A stretch of DNA of 64,000 bases, taken from NCBI GenBank assembly GCA_009760855.2, contig WPIO01000023.1, positions 4,117,501 to 4,181,500 of the forward strand, read 5' to 3'. The translations under genes were made by a program, and so were the position numbers. Source of the DNA: Cristatella mucedo (Eukaryota > Bryozoa > Phylactolaemata > Cristatellidae). The first letter of the stretch is position 1, and the number at the start of each line of letters is the position of its first letter. Of this stretch, positions 12,546 to 24,895 are shown piece after piece. The notes below the pieces were generated by a model. It did not search any database and had not been told where the DNA came from. It worked only from the letters and a program-made list of their open reading frames with translations.

Positions 12546-12944
12546 ATGGTGCAGCGTTGTCTTCCGTGACCATATAATGACTACTTCTAATATGACTCAG
12601 CAAAAAGAGTCCACAGGTAGTGAGCTCTTCTATAAACTGTAGTATATAAACTGCTACTCTTGCTACTTTCGAAGTGATAAGGCATGGATATCCAAAAATC
12701 CAAAAATGAACCAATCAGGTTTATATAAGCGTCATACTTGACCCCGATGGACCATCTAGGGCCTGTAGATCCGATTCGGAGAATTTACTGAGTTAAGCGA
12801 GTTACCGGCTAAAGGAGAGTAAACTAGAAACTCTGCATTAAGAGAAGAAAGCCCCTGCCCACCCACAAGAAGTTGCGATGGCATCAGATAGTAATTCAAG
12901 TCCCAGAAGTTTGAGCACGTGTCCCCTTTTCTAAAATAGCTAAG

Positions 12945-13450
12945 ATGGATGCCGGTTGACCAACGGATTCAGAGCAAGGTTCTTACGCTGACCCACAAGG
13001 CCCGCCACGGCTTGGCTCCTTCGTACCTAGCTGAACTGCTGCACCAGTTTCAGCCTGTTCGCGCCCTCGGGTCCTGTGTGGACAATAAATTAGCTGTCCC
13101 ATTCCTCCGCTTAAAGACCGTTGGCGACAGAAGCTATAGCTCTGCAGGTCCTAGACTGTGGAACTCGCTTCCAAAATTCTTAGGCAACGACAACTACTCT
13201 CCTACTGCCGACTATGGCTCATCCTTCTCAGTGGTCCTGAGCTGCTACTTCCATGCTACTCACTACCTCAACTGCTCTCCTGGCTCTGCTATGCTTCCCA
13301 CTTTCTCTTTGTTGCGTGAGACGAAGTCTGTTGGCTACCGAATGCGTACCGAAAGCCGCTTAGGCTGTGAGTGCGCTATACAAAACTCTCCTGCGTAACA
13401 CCCACATGGTCTTCTTCTTTATGACTTTGTGGAGTTACAGACGGAGATAC
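12945..13450 (+). mobile_element. Family-2 LINE 3' end
   Basis: VDQRIQSKVLTLTHKARHGL, APSYLAELLHQFQPVRALGS, LKTVGDRSYSSAGPRLWNSLP and a distinct tail (GAGTGCGCTATACAAAACTC, GTAACACCCAC, GGAGTTACAGACGGAG) define this second LINE type. Confidence 0.82.
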
Positions 13451-13949
13451 ATTACATAATGAGCCACCTAAACAGAGATTGGCGTTTCATACACGCAAAA
13501 TTACTGCTCAGCTAGAGGGACTGTAGCGCGGCGCCAGCCTGGCCCAACTTTAGGGGTCACAAGAGCTGCTCGGCGGAAAAACACCTTTGCCATCGACGCC
13601 TCTTGCGACGTCAGCGGCAGGTTACCCGAGTCCTTGGTCGAGCCTCCGGCGTTACCGTACGATTGGCAGCGCAGCTGCAAGTGGCATTTTGACTTGCTCC
13701 TGTTTTTCTTTCGCTCGCCTGGGCTGCCATGTATCTCTGACGTAGCACTCGCTCGCTGTGTTTCCTAAGCTCGCTCGGGATGCCAGTTCTCAATGGAACC
13801 GCACCGTACAGTGGCACCGGAACTGCCGCGGGTCACTTGAAGCTGGCCGCCTCGGATAAGGCGGATCTCGGCGTAACGAGCTTCGTAACGAGCGACGGCG
13901 CTTTCTGTCCATGGACTGGTCACCGGTGGCACCCTGGGGGCGTTCCGCT

Positions 13950-14145
13950 TTAATAATTATAATAATAATAATTCACTTGATAAAGCGCCCTCAGAGAGCT
14001 TAATCTCTCTCTAGGCGCTTTACATTTGCTGCAAAGTGAAATGCAATTGAATGGTAAGTAAAATCATGCTTGAAAAACAAACAAAATGAATAATATGGTT
14101 AGGGGTGACATGCACAGGGTCAGCATGCTTTGACAATGCTGACAC
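13950..14145 (-). mobile_element. Family-1 LINE 3' tail with (AAT)n
   Basis: This antisense tail shows all landmarks from the AAT repeat to GGTGACATGCACAGGGTCAGC, and is close to the reverse complement of the copy at 596-797. Confidence 0.85.
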
Positions 14146-14321
14146 ACTGACCAACTACATAAAATGATGAGTCTCTCGCCGATCCTAATCCTGACTGGCA
14201 GCTGACTGGACACTCTGGATAGCTGCGAGGACGCTGCCCGCCGCCGTTTGTCAACTCTGCTGGATTGATTACGTTAGCGAAGGTGTTGGCGCAACAGTAG
14301 AACTAAGGCCATACAAAAGGA

Positions 14322-14462
14322 TAAAAATATATACATAATTCATTGGTAAAGCGCCCTAAGAGAACTTGATCTCTAGTCAGGCGCTTCACGTATGCCACGG
14401 GGCTCGAGCCCTCGACTTCTGCCAGGCCTTGGTCGGGGCGAGCACCTTAACCGCTGCGTAAA
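14322..14462 (-). mobile_element. LINE-tailed SINE (first type), well preserved
   Basis: Reading the minus strand, CAGCGGTTAAGGTGCTCGCC (box A) and GGGCTCGAGCCCC (box B) form a tRNA-like head. AGCGCCTGACTAGAGATCAAG and the CTTAGGGCGCTTTACC stem form the LINE-type tail. Confidence 0.75.
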
Positions 14463-17400
14463 GAACGCTGCCAAGCCATCAGCGTGTATATTGAAACACG
14501 CGCTGAACACGCTCCATGCAGCTCGATTGTGGCAGCTTGTGAGAGATTAAGAGCGCTTCCTGAATTATAACCAATAGGAACGGGATGTGTAATAATCTAT
14601 AGTTTGGAAAGCGTAGCTGGACATGTGAAGTAGTGACTGGGCGATTAGACTCTCCGAGTGATTTGTATGCTGTGGATTGTGCTGCACATATGTAGCCCTC
14701 TGCGGCTATCGAATAGCAAAACTCATTCGACAATTAATGCGAACCGTTATCAGAACGTGAGGGATTGCGGTACGGCTCAATTCGCGAAAAAATTCCTTAA
14801 TTCTGCGACGACGTATCTAGAAAATTTCCGTGGAAGCAATGCAGTCTTAATAAATTGAGTGTAGAAGTCGAAGATGATACGATATAATCGCCGCTCATTT
14901 TCAAAAATGTATCGTTACTCTCTTTGCCGCTGACCCGTGTGCATCGGCAGTGGGCGGTACGTGCGGCACGCACCGCGGTCGCCTCTGACTGATTGACATC
15001 TGACTGATTGCTGTGACGGAAGCGGATAACGAGTCGATGTATTTTTTTTTCACACCGTGGCTAAACCCAAGCGAATAGGGTTACCCGACACTTAGCGTTG
15101 GCTCAGCATTCAGTCAGCGCCTGCTGGCTGGTTGGCTGCCGTACATCCGTTCTAGCTGCTAGGGCTGCATACTCACAGGAAGAGCAGAGAATTTCCTGCT
15201 TCGGCCACCATGAGGAGAGCGTGCACTTGAAAGTACGCCCTTAAGTTGCAACCCCCTGTCAGAAGCAGCCGCCGGCTTCACTTTACTTCACTTTACTCGA
15301 ACCAGCTCTCGCGAATCGATAATCGATCAGGCACCTGATCAAGGTTCTTGGTCGTTAGTAAACCATCAGTGGTTCGTACGGAGAGCTCGAATAGATATTC
15401 AACGACGCCGCTCTCTCATATTAGGGCCGGCGGGCTCCTGCTCTGCACGAGACAGCTCTGTGCGAGTGAATTGGACCGTGAGCTCATCACACTCGCAGCA
15501 CATTCGCATCGGCCAGCGCGAGCCTGTGGTAACGTGCAGCGCAGCGCATCAGATATTTAGGAGGAGATTTAACCAGTATTTCGTAGCATCGCGACACGTT
15601 AGCTCTGCACACCGCTTCGAGTGACTACCTGCTCTACTCCGGCACATCCCGTTTCTATGGCTACACCTGTACCCTGGTCTTAGAAACTCGAAGATGTCGC
15701 CCGTTTGTCGCGCAAGGCTATCGATGGATACGGATACGGTTGTAATTTCTATCGTTGACGTAAACTCTAGCACGTACTTAATCATACGGGGCCCATGGCG
15801 GTTCGTGCTGCAGTACTCGCGGCCTCTCTCCTCAGACCAACGAGGCCCAATCTAAGCAGCTGAGTCTGGCGTACTTGATAAAATGCACGGACAGATCGCA
15901 CGCACTGCAGGCAGAAGCTAGCGGGATCTCGACGCCAACTCTAACAAAGCGCGAAGTTGCTCGATAAATCCCTCCCTCTACAGAGTAGAATGAGGTGGAA
16001 GCTAGTGACCGGGGTGTCGGCGCTAATCGCGCGGTTACGTGCGTTCAAGCTTTCCTCGATCGATGAGTGACCTGAGACGTGCATGAGACAGTTGCTGTCT
16101 CAGACTCTCTGTGTCTGCCCATTTAACTCGCGACTCGGCTCTCCTATTGTTGACCAAAGGCACTAGCACCTAGAAGTAACATCGCGAATTTACTCGCTTA
16201 TCCTTGCGAAAAATTGCGGGAAATTTCAGTGCTGTAATACGATGCAAGCCTGAGTGTTAGATGATGTAGCGGTCCAGCCAGCCTAGCTAGTTAGCCCGGC
16301 TCACTGTCGGGCAAGGACTACGTACGTACAGCGTAACCTGCGCTGTGAAGTGCTCGAATCTGTGCCGTCAGCCTCTTTCTGTCCATGAGCGAGGCGTTCG
16401 CTGAGCTATTATGGCACTTGTATGGCTTCCTGGCTTCTTCTTCAGTCATTCCCGGCAGTCCTCAGTTTGTTGTGTGCGGCGTTTCTGCTGAGTTTCGGCA
16501 GGGCAGCACTGAGTGGCTTCCTTTGATGCGTGCTTTTTCTCGTTGCTTTCTGATATATGGGTATGTGCTAATATATCCTAGCACGCTCTGCTCCATTTTG
16601 TTTCCAGTACATTTCGAGCGTAGCTCGCCAGTCCACGACGGCGGGCAAAAGCCACGGGTTTTATATATGGAAATTAGCCTGCACTCGTGAAGAATCACGG
16701 ACAACTTCGAATGTGTTTGGAAGGCGCGAGCTTATGCATGTCCATCGCCTACCCAAGGCAGGCGCAGCACGACTTCCGGTCAATCTCGCTCGCTCCAGCA
16801 GCTTTTTAGTTGGTCAACTCAGCTGATCCGGGCAGAAGTTGAGATGCGCCAGCCACCTTTTCGGATGACAGCAAATGGGGTTTTGCAGAGAGCGCAAGCT
16901 GCTGGAATGAAATGAGCTCACGCTGTTTGAATAACATGGCCACCTTTGAACAATTTGTTTAAGCTCATAACACTTTATAAGCCCATAGCCTATACATTTT
17001 TTTATTAGCGCTAACCCCCCAATGACTACGTCAACGTCACGTCAGTGACTGTGAAGAACTTGCTAGCTGATCAACTTACAAAAACCTAGATTTTTATTGG
17101 GGTACATAATTCAAACTCTTCGGTCCGTAACTCTAGTACATAATGGTCGTCTCACTATTTCATGTCAATACCACAGGGACTTACACAATCAGCGGCAGCT
17201 GCGTCAGCTGAGTTGCCAGCTTAACTCTTCGAGTGCACATTCAACTGCTCCCCAATATACGGGTGTTGCTTCGCTCGACCTTCGAGATTTCGGCCACGTT
17301 TTCTGAAGATTTGCGAGCTGCAAACATTCGAAGTAGGAGGTGTGCCGGTTGTCTACTCCTGAACGAAGCCTCGCGTGCTCTGCGAGATCGTTCATTGAAG

Positions 17401-18299
17401 TCTTGTGGAGCCGCCGCACGAGATAAATGTATAGCCCTCAACCTTTGCAAAATGTTCTCGTAAATGCGATTAGTTTACCAGATGAATTCAGAAAATGAAT
17501 TTCAAGACCAACTATTTAGTAATATCCGCAAAGATTATATTTCTCGGTAAGTGATGACGTACGCTTTATCTAAGATGCATAGCTTCAGATATCCTCGGAA
17601 GAGCCTTCTGCAATAGCTACAGGTGCGTTACTCTGTTGCCCGATTCCCGAGACTGCGACGATCGCTGATACCCAAGATTTGCTACGCCCGCGCGATGCTG
17701 AGAGCTGCCGTGGAGCCACCCGCTGCGTGCTCCTAAATTCAGCTCCTCCGCGCGTTCGGGGCTGCTGCGTCTTGAACACCATTGGTTGGTTTACCGGCTG
17801 CGTGCGTCGCTGAGGAGATAGGCGCAATTAGGTGCACGGGTGTCGGAGTTGCGACGAAGACGTGTGGGGGAGGGGCAGTTGGGAAGTGGACGCACGGCCA
17901 AGCAGTTGGGGCTGTCTCGCTGTAAGCTGTCTATAGGGGAGAGCGTGCAGCGTCACTTTGAAATAAACGAATTTTGTTGCTTTACTTGCCTGCCGGTCCT
18001 GCGCGCCGCCGTTCTTTCGACCGCAAATGGCGCTTGCAGCGTCGACGCATGTGGACTATTGCCGAACCCGCCGCCGGGTCAGCTCTCCTGGCCAGGCTAA
18101 GGGTGTGAGGCGTCGTGGGTAAGCACCGCGTATGCCGGAGGGTGGCGTATTTTGCGACAGCGGGTGAGGCGGCAGCTAGTCTCCGGACTCTCCACCGAGA
18201 GGTGACGAGGGATTACCAACGTCTAGAGAGCCTCCGCACCGACCGACGCGAACCTCGAAATTGAAACTAAGCAGACGTCGTAGCTGGCGTAAGCGTACT
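14463..18299. other. No recognised gene
   Basis: Frames such as 16385-16690 show no family pattern. AATAAA at about 17961 lies in a GC-rich block that might be part of an unrecognised transposon. Confidence 0.45.
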
Positions 18300-18439
18300 A
18301 CGTAGGGTCTTTGTGATTCGTCCTTTGCGTGCATGTACCTGCTTACTTGCTCGTACCTGCTGCTTGGTGTGCCTGCTGCTTGCGGATGTTACCACCAATT
18401 ATTTGATAATGCTTTTACATGCAGCATCTGTAAAGTGCC

Positions 18440-18494
<55 letters not shown>

Positions 18495-18545
18495 CTCTGA
18501 GAGCGCTATACAAAATGTGTTACTATTATTATGATATTATTACTA
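18300..18545 (+). mobile_element. Family-1 LINE 3' tail with internal (GA)n expansion
   Basis: GATTCGTCCTTTGCGTGCATG and TAAAGTGCCTAGAGAGAG lead into about 50 bases of GA, then GATTTGGTTCTCTGAGAGCGC and TATTATTA. The short GA run of the normal tail has expanded. Confidence 0.8.
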
Positions 18546-19529
18546 TTATAGCGCCGGCGACGCTTAAAGCGGTTCGTACTCGCCGAACATCCGAAAGGCA
18601 TACACAAAACGCAACAATGTAGCCCGCTTAGACCTCCTTCTTATCCTATCGATGCCGTCCTACGGACGCACCGAGTGCGCTCGCCGTCTTGATCAAAGCT
18701 TACATCGATTAGTGGGCAAGCCCGTCGGTACAACGCAGCTTTTTTGTTGAAGTAGGTGCAATCAAAACCGTAGGTTAAACCGCACTACTCGATCAACCAT
18801 AAAGCTGAGGTCAATCAGCGGGCCGTCTTGCTGCATGCCCTAATGACAGCGCCGAATCCTCGAGAAAATTCTTGGATGCTATCGTGGCTATGCATGCGAA
18901 AAGGGCTGAGATTTTCAAATTCACCACCATCTCTGAAGCAGTGGCAGACCCAAGGGCAGGGGGCATTGCCCGCCCGCCCCTGCCTGCCCTTGGGGACAGA
19001 GGAAGTATCTATATTCTGGGGCAAATTTCACTTCGGAGGGAGGAAGGCCTTGGGAGGGAGGAAGGGACAACGGATGCTTGCACCCCCCCTCCAACCTGAA
19101 GCCTTGCTCCAACCTGAAAATCCAGGCTCCGCCCTCTCTGCTCTGAACTCTCTTTCCTAGGCCATTTTCTTTCCGAACCAAGGCAATCGGAATCTAGCTC
19201 TCGCCGACGCCCTGCTTCCGTAAAAAAAAGGAGGAGACTGCCAGTAGCATATAAGACGCTTTGACTCCATTGAACGAGCATTGTGCGTGCGACCAATTTT
19301 ATTCAAGCACTCGGTACAATAACGGCGCTAGCAAACAGAGGGTAGCCATTGACGTACAGGCGCGATGACTATCCGAAGAGCACCTCCGCGTGACCGCCGC
19401 TCGCATGCCGCATGGAAGCCGCAGGACTGGGGTACTTCTGCTGCCTCGGATGGCGCGCGTCTGAAAAGGAATGCCGTCGCTCTGCAAAGTGTCGACCAAG
19501 ACTTCGCTTCAGAAATCGCGCTTCGCTGC

Positions 19530-19600
19530 GCTATTTCCCCGCGTTGCCTGCTAGATTGGCAGAGCGGAGACGTATCGACGGCGCTGTGCACTATCCAAGC
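19530..19600 (+). repeat. GTA-tailed retroposon fragment, tail lacking repeats
   Basis: GCCTGCTAGATTGGCAGAGC and GGAGACGTATCGACGGCGCTG are the reverse complement of the block flanking the CTA microsatellite at 21075-21130. Confidence 0.55.
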
Positions 19601-20918
19601 TGACTCCAAGCAGACGGCACTGTGCACTGTCCAAGAAGACTGGCAGCTCGTCGCCGTCAAGTGGTCCCGAGGGGCACCCTTCGCAGACACAGCTACTGCA
19701 GACTTGTTTGCTGGAAAGCTAGCTTGCGTTGCTCTTATAGAGTCCTCAGCGTTAGACTTCCGTGACCGTAGACCTCTTCGCAGCCCGCTCGCAGTCTGCT
19801 GCTGCTGCTCGCTCGCCTGCGTATGCAGCAGCAGCTGCTGCAGGAGCGGAAGCTAATAATTCAACCGTCGCACGTTCGAGGAAAGCCCCAGAAGGCGGCA
19901 GACCGAGCTCGCAGAAGCGCGATCGATATTGTCGGGGCTCAAGCGTCGCTCGAGACGTCGTCGCTATACGCGCGTGGCGTGTGTGTAGTACGTGTGCTCG
20001 CTGCAGCCGAGCGCGTGAAAAGAAAGAAGCAGCGCAGCGGCACGGCGCAGTCCAACTTCGGCCCACCACTCTCACACACTGCGCCCAACCGACGCCGAAC
20101 GGCGCCGCGTTCAGGCTGAGACAAAGAGCCTAGCCTTTAAATCGATGTAATCAGCACCTGCTTGAGCAGCTGCACTCTGCCTGCCGCCGACCGTGGCTCG
20201 AGATTGAGGCGCAGCCTGTCAAATTGCAAAGTAGTTAGCAGTTCGTTCCGCAGAATGCGCCGCCGACGCCGCCGCCGCCGCCGACGCTGCCGCCGCGGTA
20301 CGAAACCTGGCGACGACGATACGCGCCTCGCACGTGCGAAATCTTCGTCCCCAGATATTATTATCCGACGCTCTAACGTGCAGCACCTCGCGCCACTTAC
20401 ATTCCGCTCCAGATAGTCATCATCCAGCGTAGCAGCCGCACGGTCCTGATGGTCTGGTGTGCACGCGACGCAAACTGAGCATTGGAAGCCAATCAGTCAA
20501 ACGCTGCTGCACGCTGGACTAAGAACTTGAACCACGCTGCCGCCGCCGCCGTCTGTTTGCATCCTTCCCCACCTCTGCCATATGATGGTCTTGCAAGCCC
20601 GTAGCGAGTTTTGGCTCTGCGTTGGCCTCGCCGGTCGTCCAGCTTCGGCGGCTACTTCGTCTAGCTTTGTGTCAGCTGCTCGTAGAATGAGCACCACGGA
20701 GGAGCAGACCTCTGCACCTGCACTGCAAACAGTGGCGATTGCTCTCGGCGGCCCGTTAGAGGTACAGGTCTCGTTCTGCATTGCCAGCTACCGGTCGCTG
20801 CATTGTGTATACTTGTCAATACACTATTCTGTGTGAAGTGTCAAGAGTCAATTGAGCAAACGCTCAATGTTTGAAGTGCTGGGCTTAGTTACTGTGCAGC
20901 GATCGGAAGCGCTCCGTT

Positions 20919-21130
<212 letters not shown>

Positions 21131-21875
21131 CTGTAGATGGCGCACGAATCTCATCGCTGCACGACACGAGCGTCCCGGCCGCAGAACGATTTCGATGCGA
21201 CGCGAGCCTCGTCACGTCTAGCGACGTTTCGAGGGCTCTCGCTCGCCGCAAGGGGAGCTCGGATTAATGCGTCTGATCGCCGCAGACTAAGAGCCCTTGG
21301 AAAACTGGGCCAGACGAGACTACTTGTCTCTGACGAGTTGCTTCGCTATGCGGTCGGCTGGCCGAATGGCTGCCGCAGCCGCCATCCGAAGCCGTCGCCT
21401 GTCTTTCGCACCCGGCGGTCGCGGCCTGCCACGACAGGTGGCGAGCGTTCAATTACCGGCCAGCGAACTGCGACTGCTACACTCAGCCAAGCCTCGGCCA
21501 CTCGATCGCGAGACTAGCGCTCCGACTAACTACGGGCTTCTATTAATAGCCTCCTCAACAGGCTCGGCTGGCAACAGCGGCCGCTTGATTCACGCTCGCT
21601 CGCTTTCGCATCAGCGGAGCAAGCTGGCTAGGACTCAGGGCTGCGCACGAGCCCCGCCCTCGACGAGCCTCGACAGCCGATTGGTCGGACGGATTCCGGC
21701 GGCAGGACGCGAAAACGGCAACACCGCCGGCGCGGACGCCGATAGGGCGGCCGTCGGGTCCACGCTGCGACGCTAGGTAGCTCTTTGCGGCCCTTTACGC
21801 TCGCTGCCGGTACGCGTCGCTCGTCGTCGTCGTCGTCGGCGAGCGACGTCGCATTCGCAGACTTCCTCTTTAGCA

Positions 21876-23252
21876 ATGGACAGCAGCAGCTGCTGCTGCT
21901 GCCGGAGCGACTCCGCTACTGACACCGAGGTCGCTGGGACGTCGGCGTCGACGGCGTCGGCAGCGGTGGGCTCAGCGCGAGCTGGCGAACGAGACTCAAT
22001 CGCCACCTATCAAGCTGCCTTCATCGCAGCCGGCCTGATTCTGAGCGGCATGGCGCTGCTGATCGAAGTCGACTTGCCGCTCTGCTGCGGTGGAAGCTGT
22101 CTCGGTCGCAGTCGGGGGCTACGGCTGCGGCGCTTGCCCGGACCGGCGCATCGGTTCCTGGTCAACTTGTGCGCAGGTAATCTCCTCGTGGCGTCGGCGG
22201 CTGCGACAGCTGCTGCAGCGGACGGATCGGCGGCGGTGCTGGACGAGGCTTGGTGCCGGGCAAAGAGCGCTGCCGCAACGAGCCTGCACGTCGGCTGCGC
22301 TCTGAGCGCCGCCGCCGTCTCGCTGGACCGCTACGTGGCCGTGAGGCACGCGCTGGAATACGCGATCTGGCTCGGCCGCCGCTCGTGCGCAGTCGCCATC
22401 GGCTCGATATGGGCCCTAGCGTGCACCGTCGGCTTCACGCAGTTCCTCCTCGGACCGACGGACGCTGCCTTCGACCCGCTCACGCTCCAGTGCCTGCCAA
22501 CAGCTTCGCGAACGGACGGCGGCGGCTTTGCGGCTGTCGCCGCCGTCAAGCTGCTGCTGGGCTACGCTCTTCCGCTCAGCGTTCACGTGTTCGCATACGC
22601 CGCCATCTACAACTCGACCCGACTTTCGAACATCGGTGCCCGGCGGCACAGCAGCAGTAGCGCTCCAGCACCGCTAGCCACCGGCGGTGGTGGCAACGCC
22701 GGCGACGGCTGTCCGGAGGTGCCTCGAGGCCTTTGCACCCTGGAGGTTCCGTCCGGCGGCAGCGACGAGCGGCGCCCGTCGGCGAGCCGACTGCAGGTGC
22801 GAAAGAGCTCGCTGCAGAGCGTGCTCGACCGCGTGGTGCACAAGGACGACCGGAAGGCTGCGCGAATGGGCGTGCTCGTCGTCGCAGCGTTCGCTGTCGC
22901 CTGGACGCCGCAGCACACGCTCGTCGTGCTGCAGATCGCCGGCCTCGAGCAATTGGTGAGCCCGTACGAATGGCTGCTCGCTGGCTCCTGTCTGCTCGAT
23001 TCGATCGCCAATCCGCTACTCTATGTCCTGTCGAGCCGCAGCCTGCGCGAGCACCTGGCTCGCCTGCTCGCTGCGCCAGCCGCAGCGCTCACCCGCTGCG
23101 CAGGCGGCCGAGGCGGGGCCGCGCCCGCCTCGCCGATGGTTCGCCTGGCGCCTAACAGCTCCTTCGACGACAACGGCGCCGATCGCAGCAGCAGCAGCAG
23201 CGACGGTGCCTCGTCGGCGGCACCGACGTCCAAGGAGGCGACCGCTCGCTGA
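21876..23252 (+). CDS. Intronless orphan rhodopsin-family (class A) GPCR, 458 aa
   Basis: This seven-transmembrane receptor would signal through G proteins at the plasma membrane; ligand unknown. Seen in the sequence: TM1 at about 44-65, TM2 at 92-115, Cys127 (3.25 position, 25 residues before Arg152), DRY at 151-153, Trp179 in TM4, Cys206 in the second extracellular loop, Pro233 in TM5, FAVAWTP at 339-345 in TM6 and NPLLY at 379-383 in TM7. The third intracellular loop (about 246-327) is long and rich in Gly, Ser and Ala; the C-terminal tail is Ser-rich. The start has a good context (A at -3, G at +4), and one open frame covers the whole receptor. Oddities: TM1 lacks the usual Asn (GM instead of GN), and the TM2 Asp is Asn102. 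Codons are strongly GC-rich, unlike the AT-rich pelota region. The class is sure; I cannot assign a subfamily. Confidence 0.9.
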   Translation: MDSSSCCCCRSDSATDTEVAGTSASTASAAVGSARAGERDSIATYQAAFIAAGLILSGMALLIEVDLPLCCGGSCLGRSRGLRLRRLPGPAHRFLVNLCAGNLLVASAAATAAAADGSAAVLDEAWCRAKSAAATSLHVGCALSAAAVSLDRYVAVRHALEYAIWLGRRSCAVAIGSIWALACTVGFTQFLLGPTDAAFDPLTLQCLPTASRTDGGGFAAVAAVKLLLGYALPLSVHVFAYAAIYNSTRLSNIGARRHSSSSAPAPLATGGGGNAGDGCPEVPRGLCTLEVPSGGSDERRPSASRLQVRKSSLQSVLDRVVHKDDRKAARMGVLVVAAFAVAWTPQHTLVVLQIAGLEQLVSPYEWLLAGSCLLDSIANPLLYVLSSRSLREHLARLLAAPAAALTRCAGGRGGAAPASPMVRLAPNSSFDDNGADRSSSSSDGASSAAPTSKEATAR

Positions 23253-23489
23253 GCTCCCGCGCGTGTGCGTCCCGTCCGTCCTCTGACGGCGTCCGTCCGT
23301 CCGCTGCCGCACGCACGCGCGGTCGGGGACCAATCCGAGCCGCGGGCTTCCGTTTCTGCTCAGCCGAGCGAGAGCCGTTCGACTAGCGGCCCCAACGACG
23401 ACGACGACGACGACTTCCCTAGTCGCTGCCGCCTACCGTCACCTTCCAGCCCCGAAAAAATCCCGGTCTACTTAGAATCGTTTTTCAGC

Positions 23490-23495
23490 AATAAA
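23490..23495 (+). promoter_or_regulatory. Poly(A) signal AATAAA of the GPCR gene
   Basis: A canonical AATAAA lies about 240 bases after the receptor stop codon and is followed by T- and GT-containing sequence. It implies a short 3' UTR and supports an independent, single-exon transcript. Confidence 0.6.
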
Positions 23496-24039
23496 CTATC
23501 CATTTGCCGCTTTCGCTGTACGTGGCTCTCCCGTTGTGCCGAGGGCAGGTCGGACAAGGATGAGGCCGGCGCTAATATGCCAAGGCCTGCAATTTCGTAG
23601 CCGAGACTAGTCGGCTGGCTGAGCCTCTCCTGCTCCTCCTATTTCTTTGGATCTGCAAAGCATCGCGAGGTCGTTTTGGCCAGCCGACTCTCATGCGGCC
23701 GCCGACGCTCTTTCGGCACCGCCGAGAGACGCCGACTGCGACTGCAACGCTGGCCTGGCGTGTGCCTCTTTTTCCCCGCGGACGTTCAAACTGTGCCGCC
23801 CATCTTTCGAGAGACCAGTCACTCCGCGGACAGACAATGCGGCGACAAAGTCCTCTAGTATGGAGCCATTGGCGCACCGTTGACGCCACCCTTTTTATTG
23901 CCCGATAGCGATTTAGCATGAGTCTCTTAATGCAACTGACGCGCTGCTGCTGCTGCTGCCGCCGCCGCTGCTGCTGCTAGCAAGTTCCTAGTCATTAGAG
24001 TTCTGCCCTGGTTTTGCCCAGGGGTTAAGGTGCTCGCCT

Positions 24040-24041
<2 letters not shown>

Positions 24042-24070
<29 letters not shown>

Positions 24071-24760
24071 GAATGCACTTGATAAAGCGCCCTCAGAGAA
24101 CTCAATCTCTTTCTAGGCGCTTAACATTTGCTGCAAAGGGAAACGCGATTGAATGGTGAGTAATATCATGCTTGATAAACAACATGAATAACATGGTTAG
24201 GGGTGACATGCACAGGGTTAGCATGCAAGTGTGGTTAGCGGCAGCATAAAAAAATAGAATTAATCCTAGGTGATTAAACAGCCTCTTTTTTAAAGCGACA
24301 GAAGAGCCTTTACGGCTATCACCACTGCTTGCAGTGGCGATAAAGGATCGCCCACCGCAGGAATTGAACCCACGACCTGGTGACCGAGGTCGGATATGCA
24401 GCCGCCTTACCTAGTGTGCCATCACGGCTCACTAAAATGCACAGTGTGGGCGCGCATAAGCACATGAAGGGCGAATCGCAGGGACCCACTAAATGCTGTC
24501 CTAAATCGGTGTGTTTTTAAGTTCTTTTTAAATGTGGTCAAGTCAGGAGATATTCTGGCGCAAGTCGGGAGTGAGTTCCAGGCTTTGGGAGCATACAAAC
24601 TAAATGCACGGCCTCCAAAGGATTTGCGGTTTGTACGAGGTATTGGTATACTTTGGATTCCGAAAAGCGGGTGGTACGATGCTTGGCCTGGTGGGGGAGT
24701 AGATCTGAGAGATAGGCTGGAGCCAAAGAATGAAGTGACCTAAAAGTGAGCGACAAAACG
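24042..24760 (-). mobile_element. Family-1 LINE 3' end, interrupted by a SINE
   Basis: On the minus strand, SLAPAYLSDLLPHQAKHRTTRFSES and the AWNSLP-type region are followed by the tail and the (ATT)n at 24042-24070. A SINE at 24247-24432 splits the tail. Confidence 0.85.
24247..24432 (-). mobile_element. tRNA-derived SINE (second type) nested in a LINE tail
   Basis: On the minus strand it has a tRNA-like head (GTGGGTTCAATTCC box B), then the GATCCTTTATCGCCACTGC body and a T/A-rich tail. The LINE sequence on either side is continuous with other copies, for example 11850-11890, once the SINE is removed. Confidence 0.75.
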
Positions 24761-24774
24761 ACAAAAAGGCCAAA

Positions 24775-24895
24775 TAACCGAGGTCAAGTTGAATGCATTT
24801 GTTGACCGAGGTCGTGGGCTCGAGCCCTGAGACAGAAGCGCCTGGATAGAGCATAGGTTTTCTTAGGGCGCTACACAAATGAAGATATATGTATT
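24775..24895 (+). mobile_element. LINE-tailed SINE (first type)
   Basis: GACCGAGGTCGTGGGCTCGAGCCC (box B) is followed by AAGCGCCTGGATAGAGCATAG and the TTAGGGCGCTACACAAATG tail. The box A half of the head is damaged. Confidence 0.65.

Noticed and set aside
16385-16690. 101-codon frame with hydrophobic stretches
   Set aside because: No family motif, no splice context and a matching antisense frame; not supported as a gene.
22090-23333. Many open frames over the GPCR on both strands
   Set aside because: Shadows of a very GC-rich coding exon; only the +21876 frame has membrane segments and receptor motifs.
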